Below, in pieces: positions 11,791 to 22,742 of a DNA stretch of 64,000 nucleotides (positions are counted from its first letter, which is position 1; every line of letters begins with the position of its first letter). Where the stretch lies: assembly GCA_026874595.1 (NCBI GenBank), contig CM049317.1:34551401-34615400 (forward strand), in the 5' to 3' direction. Source of the stretch: Sipunculus nudus. Its lineage: Eukaryota; Annelida; Sipuncula; Golfingiida; Sipunculidae. The notes beneath the pieces were generated by a model. It was given only the letters and a program-made list of their open reading frames with translations, made no database searches and had not been told where the DNA came from. A program made the translations under genes and the position numbers.

Positions 11791-13560
11791 ATTTCAGGGG
11801 GGGGGGGGGGGGTAACTATGCGAATGAAAACTATGTTAGTCTGACTGTGGAGCTATTTGTAAGTGAACCGTTTTATTTTTTTCAGGGCAGGCCCGGGGTT
11901 GCTAAATGTATGTAACTTTTATATTCTGTTAAGTGGAAATTTGCTCTCCCACTTCACTACCAAGTAGTAATGGGCCTCTTCGTTTAATTATCAGTATGCC
12001 TATACCGAGTAGTTTCTGCTTTTGAACGCCTGTTCCGTACATAAACCCGTATAATCAGAACTAGCGCTTCTCCAACTGTTTCTCTCAACCTGTGAAAAGT
12101 TTCAGCTGCATTATATAGTTTTAGTATATATTAACTTTGATTTGTGAACCGTTGTGATTTTTTTTTGGGGGGGGGGGGGGGCTATGTGTTTGTGAACTGT
12201 TTTATTCTTGTGAGGGGAGGGGTATACTTGTGTATATACATAACTGTTTTTGTTCTGGTAATGAGTGGGGCAGCTATATGTATGTGAACTGTAATATTCT
12301 GGCGGGGGGGGGGGGTATATTAACTGGGTTATTCCGGTAGCGGCCGTTATGTGTATGTAAACTGTGTTAGTCTGCTAACGGTTGGTATGTCGATGTACAT
12401 GACGTAAGTCTTGTAGCGAGCATTATGTATACGCAAACCCTGTTAGTCTGGTATGTTATGTATGTAAACTGTATTAATCCAATTCCGTGGGGGGGGGGGG
12501 GGAACTATGCGAATGAAAACTATTTTAGTCTGACTGTGGAGCTATTTGTAAGTGAACTGATTTATTCTTGTAAGAGGGGAGGTGCTCTATGTATGTAGCT
12601 GTTTTATTCTCGAAGGGGGGGGGGGGGTTATGTCTATATGAACTGCTCCTTCTGGCTATGGAAGGGGCAGCTATATGAATGTGAATTGTTTTATTCTGGA
12701 AAGGGAAGGGGTTGGGCGCTATATGTATGTGAACTTCGAGTTCCTTTTTTTTTTTGGGGGGGGGGGGGGGGGGGGAGGTTAAGACTGTATAATTACTCGA
12801 GCTGAGCGAGCCATAAAACATGTTATTGCTGTGGCGCAACGCTCATGACACGTACTGCCACCTCGTGGCAAATCATATAACTATACACGCCTTTCTGATT
12901 GATTTATTTAATGGACTGGTAAGTTCCAGTGGATGTTTGACGATCAGAACAAGGCATCATCAATATCAAGTTGTTGCGTTTTTTCCGAGAAATGTAAATA
13001 AATCCAACGTGGTTCATTCAGTCATCGCCTTATTTGAGCTCCCACTTCACTACCAAGTAGTAATCGGTCCAATCGGTCTGAATATGGTTAGCCCGGTACC
13101 GTGTTGAGTCTGCTTTAAAGTGCCAGTTCCGTAAATAAACCCTATGAATCAGAAAATAGCGCTACCCCAACTGTTTCTCTTTAATCATGTTTAGGAAAAT
13201 TATGCGGCCACTGGTAAAAACAAACACTAGCGCTTCTCCAACTGTTTCTCTCAACCTGTGAAAAGTTTCAGCTGCATTATTTAGTTTTAGTATATTCTAA
13301 CTTTGATTTGTGAACCGTTATGTTTTTTTTTTTTTTTTGGGGGGGGGGGGGCTATGTGTTTGTGAACTGTTTTATTCTTGTGAGGGGAGGGGTATATTTG
13401 TGTATATACATAACTGTAATATTCTGGCAGGGGTGGGGGGGGGGGTGTTTATTAACTTGGTAAGTACGGTAGCGGCCGTTATGTGAACGTAAACTGTGAT
13501 AGTCTGGTAAGGGGCCTTTTGTGTATATAAACTGTATTAATTTGGTTGTGGGCGCTGTGT
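11640..13560 (+). repeat. Local segmental duplications with poly-G tracts
   Basis: Block 11655-11850 recurs at 12353-12545 (CGGTTGGTATGTCGATGTAC ... GAGCATTATGTATACGCAAA). Block 11940-12240 recurs at 13037-13420 (CACTTCACTACCAAGTAGTA ... CAACCTGTGAAAAGTTTCAG). Each block ends in a poly-G run (about 11798, 12168, 12303, 12488, 12615, 12757, 13339, 13433). The duplicated units still contain 38-bp minisatellite variants. Confidence 0.75.
12830..13032 (+). repeat. Dispersed repeat family 1, copy 3
   Basis: Contains GTGGCAAATCATATAACTAT and CGTGGTTCATTCAGTCATCG, matching the copies at 334 and 2923. It interrupts the minisatellite field. Confidence 0.65.
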
Positions 13561-13596
13561 GTGAAAGGGGGCGCTACCATTATGTACAATGTGTTA

Positions 13597-14162
13597 AGCC
13601 GGCCATACAAGAGGAGACACGTCGCGCGACATGTCCCAGAACACGAATGTTCTGTGACATGTCGCTCAACATGAACAGACCATACACACAGCGACATGTT
13701 CTGCAACATGTCCTGCAAAACTATGATAAAAAACTACATGCATCAAACATATATTACTTCCATGATTTAACATTATTTTGAATGGTAATATTCTATTTAT
13801 CAATATATGTGTGTGTGACGAAAATGTATTCTGACCAGGAAATATTCTGTATTGTTTCTCTTGATCAATACAGATATATAATAAAAATAGACACAGGTTA
13901 TTTAGGATAGCTACATATCTTATTCTGAGTTTCCTGTTGACCGCGCAAAACAGATGGCGCCCATATATAAGTTGGCTTTTCCCGGCTCTGGGCCTGATGT
14001 CGCGCGACAAGTTCCAGGAAAAGGAAAAATGTTCCTTCTTCTGCGACATGTCGGGTAACTCATGAAAACGTGCGACTAACTCCCATACAAGGTGCGACTT
14101 ATCGCGGAAAAAGCGTATTCTGCGACTTGTCGCGCGACATGTCGCCTCGTGTATGGCCGGCG
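13597..14162. mobile_element. Harbinger-like MITE with TTA target duplication
   Basis: A 566-bp element with terminal inverted repeats of about 48 bp: GCCGGCCATACAAGAGG at the left and the inverse of GCCGGCCATACACGAGG at the right. It is flanked on both sides by TTA (13594-13596 and 14163-14165), the target duplication expected of PIF/Harbinger elements. The interior is full of CGACATGTCG-type palindromes, including GCGCGACATGTC. No transposase frame is present, so it is non-autonomous. It sits inside a minisatellite unit, so the empty site can be read: the flanks rejoin as ...GTGTTAGTCTGGTAGC. Confidence 0.75.
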
Positions 14163-14570
14163 TTAGTCTGGTAGCGTACGTTATGTATATTCAAACTGTT
14201 TAAGTCTGGTTGCGGGTGTTATGTGTATGTAAAATATGTTAATCTGGTAGTGGCCGTTATCCGTATGTGAACTGTGTTAGGCTATTACGGGACGCTATGT
14301 GTATGTAAACTTTGTTAGGCTGGCAGGGAATGCTACATGTATGTAAACTGTGAAAGACTGGTAGGGGATGATATGTGTATGTAAACTGCTTTAGGTTGGT
14401 AGTGGATGTTATGTGAATGTTTTCTGTTTTGAGCTAGAAGGGCAGCCCTGTGTGTATGTAAACTATGTTGGTTTGGTACGAGAGCGACACAAGATAAAAA
14501 AAGGTGTTAATCTGGTAGGGTGCGCCATAAGTATATAAACTGTGTTGTTTTCTGTCATTTTGGCGGGGAG
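14163..14570 (+). repeat. Degenerate continuation of the 38-bp minisatellite
   Basis: About ten diverged units with the pattern GTTATGTGTATGTAAACTGT plus TTAGTCTGGTAG, ending near a poly-G tract at about 14587. Confidence 0.75.
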
Positions 14571-14589
14571 TGTCTGTGTGTGTGTAGGG

Positions 14590-16100
14590 GGGGGGGGGGG
14601 GAGGGTGATATCCTGATATAACTTTACAATGCATTTTTAACGCATCTCAAAGCTTTAAAAATATTTTAGAGCATTTCTTTACAGATTGTCACTATGAAAG
14701 CCTCTTTCTGTTTACTAAACGTTTCCAATTCAGTCGGAGATCTACACTATCTTACAGAACTAGTAATATTCTATTTCTATTTCTATGTTTTCAGTTCTAC
14801 GTGGCAACGTATAGAAAAACAATATCCTTTTATCACTTTCCATGCCATCTGACTATTCTTTATTCTTTTTGCCTCTTCAGTCAGTGACAAGGTTTTTATT
14901 CACATACCCACAATTTGAGGACAGCTGGTGAAATACCATCACCGATCTTATGAAAAGCACTTAAGCTAATCCAGTACCCGTACGAATTTTAAGGGCGCCG
15001 GTTCAATTTTTACCCGCCTTACGGGCGCCGTGGTGCTGAGCTGGCGTTTTCAACTCAACATAAGCCGGTAGAAAGACCGTAGACAGCCCGTTGACAGCCC
15101 GTACGGTCGCCTTACGGTCACCGGCCGGTATCAGTGCGGCACCCGTACGATTTTTCGGGTAATTTTCCTGAAAAATATTCGTACGGGCGCAATTTTCCTG
15201 AAAATATTCGTACGGGCGCAATTTTCCTGAAAATATTCGTACGGGTGCCTTGCGGTGTCAGCCGTTGCCCTGCGGGCACCATGGGATAGGCTTACGGTAC
15301 CTGTAAGGGCTCGGTGTGATATGTGAAAAGTCGAATGGCTGCTGTGTGGGGATCCGCACGGCTCCCTTGGGATGTAAATTTTACCCGTGCGGTGTCCTAA
15401 CGGTGCCCTGAATATGAGCTGTCGGATATATAAAAACAGCCACATCGGCATATATATTATAAACACTGAACCTCCGTGCGCTGAAGCCAACTTCTCTGAA
15501 CGTCTCAAGTGTTTTATTGAACCTTGAAAATTGATTTGATAAAGTATAGCGCTCATGTTTGGCACTACAATAAATATAATATCAATAAATGATTTTCAAT
15601 AATTATATTTTGTAGAAAACGTTAATTATGAAAGATTGAATATTGTTACATAAGAAAAAAAAGATTGTAATAAACCGAAAAATAATATTGGTGTCTTTCA
15701 TATTTGACCATTTCTTATTCTTTGGCTTAATGTTCAAAAGCTATATATAAAGCAGAAAAATAACCCTTCGGTGGCCGCACGGTGCCAGCGAACGCCGGCC
15801 GGGCGCTTCTCGGGCACCGCATGGTGTACTTGCTTCATGCTCAAAATCCACACGGTCACATTACGGTTCCCGGACGGCCCCCTTACCAGCCTAGTTTCGG
15901 AGGACACCTTACGGTCGCCGTAGATTATGTGAGTGCAAACAACATGGGATGAAAAATCACACGGTCACTGTAAGGTCTCGAAAACTCACAGCAAGCCGGC
16001 GGGTTAAAAACTCCTATACGGCTCCCGGTGTATGTGTGAGCTAGGCTTTAAGCAGCACACAGAAACTGAATAGCCCATAGAAATGTGTCCGCATAGACTT
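14590..16100. other. Gene A intron 2: GC-richer element-like block, no gene
   Basis: From about 14970 to 16040 the sequence is enriched in CCGTACG, TTACGGTCGCC and CGGGCACC motifs, unlike the AT-rich flanks, and looks like an old mobile element. A short tandem array lies at 15165-15245. I could not define clear terminal repeats or a coding frame. Confidence 0.4.
15165..15245 (+). repeat. Short tandem repeat, about 28 bp x 3
   Basis: Three near-identical units built on TTTTCCTGAAAATATTCGTA followed by CGGGCGCAA. Confidence 0.85.
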
Positions 16101-16115
16101 GCGCTCTAGAACTAA

Positions 16116-16446
<331 letters not shown>

Positions 16447-16465
16447 AAGTTAAATAAACACTCAC

Positions 16466-16618
16466 GGGTGCAGGGGTATGTGTTGCAGGGTATCGTTTCC
16501 TTGTTACTACCAGCACATGGTTCAGGCGTGTCGCAGTACCTAATTCTCTCCCGCGTCCCGTTGTTACAAGTCTTGGTGCAGGTTGACCAGTGCCCCCACG
16601 GTGTCCAAGTCCCTGTAG
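16466..16618 (-). CDS. Gene A exon 2: canonical TSP1 module
   Basis: This exon encodes a classical thrombospondin type 1 repeat of about 50 residues with six cysteines. The tryptophan ladder is visible in GTWTPWGHWSTC (two W-x-x-W motifs, the site of C-mannosylation in the family). The CTKTC motif fits the C-x-x-S/T-C O-fucosylation consensus. The conserved basic stretch is RERIRYC, and the module ends IPCNTYPC. The donor is ACCC|GTGAGT. The acceptor is ambiguous: TTATCAG gives 16618 and CTACAG six bases further in gives 16612, both preserving phase 1. The exon lies directly beside long (AT)n arrays. Confidence 0.9.
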
Positions 16619-16754
16619 CTGATAACAAACAGACTTGCATTCAGTCTTCTTAGACTGAAATATTACATCACACAATATACGTTGTACATCTTTAAGAAGA
16701 ATCTTTAATTTATTTAAGACTTCATTTTCTTTTAAATTATTTTAGGTTGTATAC

Positions 16755-16796
<42 letters not shown>

Positions 16797-16819
16797 TATA
16801 TATGTATGTATATATATAT

Positions 16820-16882
<63 letters not shown>

Positions 16883-17393
16883 ACGTATTGCTTGGCATAC
16901 AGAAGACTGTAAACTAGAGAAGGGAATAGGGCTACCAGTTAAGGAAACATGTAACTTATAGTCATAAAGCGGGAAAAATTAAGCTAGTGAACGAATTCAC
17001 CTTTATGGATAAGTTTTACACCCTTTTAACTGTGTATCCAGTCATATGTATCTTTAGAATGTGAACATTAGGATGTAAATATCTCTTACTTAATTCATGC
17101 AGTCTGGCATGCATTAAATACACAGAATATCAAATATTTTGACCCAAAAAAAGTTATTTTCTTATAAAAATTTCACGTAGAAAACCAATACAAATTGGAA
17201 CATTTATAAGGTTAATTTGGGAATAAAGTTTCGTTTATTTGCTCTGACACAAAACAAATCATAAGTATTAAACAAAAGTTTACAGATGTATAATAGAAGG
17301 AAGTGCTAAAGTAAGTAAAAATATAAATAAATAGGAGATTTACAATTTAGCAGCCAAATAGTAACGTTTAATTCAACACAGAAAAATAATTAC
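16619..17393. other. Gene A intron 1, includes (AT)n at 16757-16880
   Basis: AT-rich intron; two interrupted TA arrays together about 120 bases long. Nothing else recognised. Confidence 0.7.
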
Positions 17394-17520
17394 CAGTTAC
17401 AGATGCATGAAGAACAACAACTATGAAGACAACCGCAGCAGCAACGATTGGCGGCCTGGTCGACGGCATTTTTCTGGCTTCCTCGAACCGAGGGGAGAGA
17501 GCGCGAATGACACCGGTCAT
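17394..17520 (-). CDS. Gene A exon 1: start codon and signal peptide
   Basis: The reading frame opens with ATG at 17520-17518 in a good context (GCCAAGATGA) and encodes 42 residues before a donor (ACTG|GTAATT), leaving phase 1. The N-terminal part is charged (MTGVIRALSPRFEEARK). It is followed by a second methionine (residue 18) and a long hydrophobic run, IVAAAVVFIVVVLHASVT, a convincing signal-peptide core or signal anchor. If residue 18 is the true start, the peptide is a textbook signal sequence. If residue 1 is used, the n-region is unusually long and a type II signal anchor is possible. I place the start at 17520 because of the context and because both starts are in frame. The exon has a coding-like base composition and sits 775 bp upstream of the first TSP1 exon with matching phase. 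Confidence 0.8.
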
Positions 17521-17568
17521 CTTGGCAGCTGCCTTATTTGGACGGCAGCCACGTCAGTGCCACAGGGC

Positions 17569-17590
17569 TCCGACCAATCAGAGCTAGCCA
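17569..17590 (-). promoter_or_regulatory. Possible CCAAT box upstream of gene A
   Basis: An inverted CCAAT element (CCAATCAG on the plus strand, CTGATTGG on the gene strand) lies about 55 bases upstream of the gene A start codon, in a short GC-richer stretch. No clear TATA box was seen. Single CCAAT motifs are common by chance, so this is only a candidate promoter element. Confidence 0.25.
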
Positions 17591-17599
17591 AGCCTCCAC

Positions 17600-19753
17600 C
17601 AACCAAAATGTTTATTACCTTACTCTGCCATGATTAATATTTCACACGAATTCTCTTCGCATGGCTTATTTAATGTACTCGTGGATTAGGCTGAAAATAA
17701 ACTATACAGTCCATAGGACATTATTCCATTAAAGAAGTGTAATATGTGCATACAGTTTCAGTAAATTAAGAAAAGAGGTTTATTCTCTGTGGTAAACACA
17801 TACACGCACATGAACTTGCCGTTTTATTGCGTACATCTGATATTGAGAACCAAAATATCCTGATATGAACCACCTGATGTGGGATACGTTTTTCTTGTTT
17901 TCACAACCTGACCTGATGAAAATGGGAAATAATAAATCTTAGACATACATACATCACTAAAATGGCTTTATTCTTTTTTTTCTGTATAAACTGCAGTTTG
18001 CAAGGCTATGAAGCACACGCGTTCGCACCCGCGTTTGGAAATTGTGCATCCACTGTGCGCAACACTGTTTACCCATTTGGACTACCCAGACGGGCGCCAC
18101 AAAATCGAAAATATGATTTGATTGAATCTCGTACATTAGAGAATAATTAACCTCCACCTCTTCCGGCGTAGTACAGGAGGTACGCCGTTACCGGCAAAAA
18201 GTACGCCACATAAGGGATTTTCGTACGTTGGAAGAAGAGGAATTACACCCACCAACACAAAACACACATATCCTTCCTGTCGGCGTTTCCGTATTATACC
18301 TTCAATTATTACTTTACGTTACTTTCCTCAAAAGTATACCTATCAGCATAATTTGGTGTTTGTGTGTGGGTGTGTGTGTGTGGGGGGGGGGGGGGGGTAC
18401 CATGATATATCTTCCGATCTATATTTTGCTATTTTATAGAATGTCCTTTGGTCATTAATATAGGTTATATTTGCACTCCGTATATGTAACAGTTATCAAC
18501 AAGAATGTGTCACAGTGATACAATATCTAAAATATCAATGGACTGCAGTTACTCAGATAAAAAAAAAATATATATATATATATATAAAATATCCAGTGAC
18601 TGATTATATGACACGAGTCAAAAGACAATCATGCCGGTTTTCTTTATAAACGTTTAAGTTGTCACAATAAATATATGTTTTAAATCAATTAAAACAAACT
18701 TATATACATAAACATAAGAAAGAGGGCAGATCTTTCTGCGTGCTTAAACTTATGGGGGATAAATTAGACCAAAAAATTCTACGGCTTCAGGGGCTTAGCG
18801 AAGGGGGCCGCAGGTCATTCGCAGCCCCCCCCCCCCCCCGGAATTTCACTTGGTCTAATAATTGATGTATTGTGTATAGATAATTCTACAATCATTAGCC
18901 TTAATTCGTCAAATATGATCATTTCTTTTACATTATGAATTTTTTGTTCAGTAAAACGTAAAATCCACGGGATCGCTAAGTACTATATACGGTGAAACTT
19001 CCCATTAAAACGGAAAGTGGGGACCCGAGGTTTTGCCTGTAATATAGGTGTCTGTATCAGAACGGTTACGGCCATCAAGTGTCCGACAGAGAAATGCGCT
19101 TGTATATATAAGTACCTGAAGTGGAGTTTTCCATGTAATTCACTGTGATTAAGTCAACTTATACCACCATTAGTTCTATATGTATGTATTTGCTACTCTG
19201 ACCGGACATCTGCGCTCACCTGTTCTGCTGACTGATTCGGCCATTACTCCCCAACTGGAAATCTACATATTTTAAGGAATGCAAGCCATGTGGGGGTCCC
19301 TTTTGTGGGAAACTCCGAAAACCATGTGTGCATTCACTTATTCGGCCCATATTCTTAGGTTAATTCGTGACTCTACAATTGTGAATATTCATTAGTGACG
19401 CTCCTGAATCCGGATCATGTGTCGGTTCCACACTAAAACTAATTGATTCTTCGCCTGCCCATTCCCGTAATGCTCTGAAAATTTTACGCGATTCCGTACG
19501 TGCTTGCGTAAATTATGTTGTAATCAAACATACGCACACACACCATAACACACACACTAACGGGGTGAACGCATACTTTCCTGACAGGGGTAATAAAAAA
19601 TTGCATAAATCCCACATGCAGAAAGTTTAAAATAGTCCAATTGAGCATCATAGGTTTGCTCAGGGCAACGAATAAAAAAAAGCGGTTGACTCTATATTTG
19701 TTATGACTTTTAGAATAACAATAATTTTATTCAAATTAATATATATATATATT

Positions 19754-19802
<49 letters not shown>

Positions 19803-20807
19803 GCAATAATTGCCTTTGCAAAATATTTCGGCCCCTTACCCTCCCTCAATCCTGTGGCTACGCCCTGCGGATTCTCCGCTCCCGCTTTTCGTAAACCTTA
19901 ATTTTGGCAAACGAAGATGGGTTCAATGACAATTTAAAATCACGCCAGGCTAACTTTTACATCCGCGCGTCAATTAAACAGAAGCTTTATACATAACCTG
20001 TACTAACATCAATTTAGATAGCGTCGCCGGTAGATTCTAGTGTGCATGAAATAGCACCACACCATATAGCCTTTTTGTGACGCTGTCTGCTCACCTGGCT
20101 CAGGTCTAAGATCACACCATTTAGTGTGAAGTTACATATTGTTTGATGGATTATAAATCGCTCCAGAACGCTGAACCTGTCATCACAGTCTATAATTAAT
20201 GATTTCATTCACACATGTGCATCCTTTTTCACATACTTATCTGTGTCTTCTAACCAATCAGAAAACCATGAAATATAAAAGGGAATTCCCCTTATCTTTT
20301 TTAATTAACACATAGGTTAGTCTAAATTTAAACAAGTAGATCCAGACAAATCTTATAAATATTTTGTTATGTTGTAAATAAATGTCATCAATTGAAAAAA
20401 AAAAATAAATATTATATTGTGTGTAAAAATCAAAATCTCTATTTCAATAAAAAAGAAAGATGCTGTGTAATAAATTCTATTCAGAATTTTGTCATAATGT
20501 TCAGTATATTGAAAGCCGCTTGCACTCATTGTGTGTTTGAAATAACGTACTATTAATAATTTTAGAATATCATAAAAAATGAAAGAATCGGGATAAATAT
20601 CAATATAAAGAATACTGAATCGGTTTTTATCAAGATATTTATACTTTATGTAATAAACATGAATTAAAATCGACTATTGGAATGATTTTTAATGACGAAT
20701 TTTAGCCAGGCATACACTTCCTGTTGATAGACAGTTAGACAAAAACCCTTACATTAAACCTTAGCTAACCAATGGGCAAACTGATCATCGCATCTATAAA
20801 TATATAT

Positions 20808-20815
<8 letters not shown>
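17600..20815. other. Intergenic region left part: no gene seen
   Basis: Contains a poly-G tract after a GT run (about 18360-18397), short (AT)n at 18569-18586, a poly-C tract (about 18825-18840), a reversed copy of dispersed repeat family 2 (about 19250-19520) and (AT)n at 19739-19802. A short open segment at 20095-20189 (minus) between an ATTATAG and a GTGAGC site is the only exon-like pattern and is not enough to call. Confidence 0.4.
19250..19520 (-). repeat. Dispersed repeat family 2, copy 3 (reverse)
   Basis: Read on the minus strand it contains CACATGATCCGGATTCAGGA, AAGAATATGGGCCGAATAAG and CATGGCTTGCATTCC, matching the forward copies at 7180, 8095 and 43000. Confidence 0.55.

Positions 20816-20817
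<2 letters not shown>

Positions 20818-20889
<72 letters not shown>
20818..20889. repeat. (AT)n microsatellite
   Basis: About 72 bases of uninterrupted TA preceded by a short CA run. Confidence 0.95.
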
Positions 20890-20893
<4 letters not shown>

Positions 20894-21200
20894 ACGGGGT
20901 GCACATAAAAGCGGACTGACTGCTAGTGAAGCTTGCTTTGCTAGCGAAGGGGTTGGAACACCAGACTTGTGCGCCACCGATATGGGTACGAATCCCGGAT
21001 CAGCCAAATGTTTTCCCCGAGCAAAATTTTTTTGTTCGTAACAAAATGGGGGTTCGTCCGGGATGACGGTAAACTTTGGGGCCCAGGGAATAAACTCACC
21101 AAAGTGTGTTTGTGGAGGATTTCCGAAGGGAGGCCAGGGAATGCAGATTTGAGGGTGTTCGTATATCGAGGCTGCATGGCATTGGGGTAGGGTAATGAAT
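20890..21200 (+). mobile_element. tRNA-derived SINE candidate
   Basis: An A-box-like TAGCGAAGGGG (20942-20952) and a B-box GGGTACGAATCCC (20984-20996) are about 40 bp apart, the spacing of a tRNA-type RNA polymerase III promoter. The downstream body up to about 21200 does not fold as a tRNA, so it is a SINE rather than a gene. It directly follows the (AT)n array. The 3' boundary is uncertain. Confidence 0.45.
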
Positions 21201-22301
21201 GGGGTGTACGTGGTGATAAAGATTCAATAAATTCAGCTGTATTGCTGCAATAGGGCTTAATTTAAAACAGCACAAATTCTGCGCTGATTTTGGGGATCAA
21301 ACATATGTTGTTCTATTTCACATATATTAAGGTCAAAGGGGGGGGGGGGGCTACACTACTCTACTAATCCACAGGTATTTCTGGTTAAATTGTACTTATC
21401 AATTGGATCAAAGGGCCCCTGCTTGAAATTCAACCTTAATCCGCCACTGCTTAAGATGACAAATTAAAATAACTAGGACCACATATAAAAATGCAGTATA
21501 CGTGTCTATTATTTAGAACAACTATAGGCGCGAGGTTTGGAAAAACATTGTTAACCAAATTAATGACTGCTGAAAATATGGTATCACCTGTTATGCTGAC
21601 AGCAGTCTGCCCAAATACAAAGGGACTGTCAGACCGCACTTTCTGATATGTAAATCATAAGCATGATTAATACTATTAATTGTAGGTGGGCGCGAGTCCT
21701 CGCTTTATCCCTGTCAAGTTGCTCACTACTTCCTCTTTGACGAAGACTAATCACAGCAAAGTATTTAAGAACTAATTGACCTTCCTCGTTTCTCGTTCTT
21801 TTTTTATCTATGATATTTTGTATGTACTCTCTAAACTTTAAACGAGGGGATTAACTCTCAAAATAAAACTTAAGGGGTTAGATAATTTTATTGGTAAGAA
21901 GTTAGTAAGCTAAAGAAGTTACTCAGCTAAAATAGAGGAGCAGCATTAACCAACTATGTTTACACTGAATTAACGCCCCTATACAAACTACCAGCACACT
22001 TGCTCTGCAGGGGAGGATCCGGGATTTCGGAAAGGGAAGGGTCCAAATTAGGAAGACTAGTAAAAAACTTAATACAGGTCGTACGATCAAGAAAGGGAAG
22101 GGTCCAGGCGAGCAAAATTAATTTAAACCCTAAAAAAGATTGTTGTGGCCAGACCTGGCGTCAATTCCAATTTTTGTTTTCGAATTAAATTCAAGAACCT
22201 TTTTTTACAGAAAAAGGTTCCCCTAGCCCCCCCCCCCCCCAGGTCGAAATCCGCGATTGGCCCTAATCTTTATGATTAAGAGCACAAAAGCGCCCCCCCC
22301 C

Positions 22302-22302
<1 letters not shown>

Positions 22303-22363
<61 letters not shown>

Positions 22364-22378
22364 TTATATATATATATT
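22303..22378. repeat. (AT)n microsatellite
   Basis: TA array with one TG and one TTA interruption. Confidence 0.95.
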
Positions 22379-22682
22379 AAATAAATGTTTGACTACACTT
22401 AAAACTTTGTACATTTTATTATCTATTGAATGTGTGTGTTAAATGTAGATAAGACATTAAAGGGGCCTATTCACATACCAGGCATGTTAAATATACTTGA
22501 TTTATTGCGTTTTCTCCTTATAATAGTATGAAATGTGCCAATATTTCATTCTTAACAGTTTAATTGTTTAATATGTACACGAATGGGAATAAGCTTCTTG
22601 TTTGTGAATTGTTACCCAAGCGCAAGATCAGACCTCTGGTCATACTATCTTGTTATGGTGAATATACACACTGTATATAATA

Positions 22683-22686
<4 letters not shown>

Positions 22687-22739
<53 letters not shown>
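22687..22739. repeat. (AT)n microsatellite
   Basis: Pure TA array of about 53 bases. Confidence 0.95.

Positions 22740-22742
<3 letters not shown>

Noticed and set aside
20942-20996. A true tRNA gene with A and B boxes
   Set aside because: No acceptor stem or anticodon stem can be formed around the boxes; better explained as a SINE.
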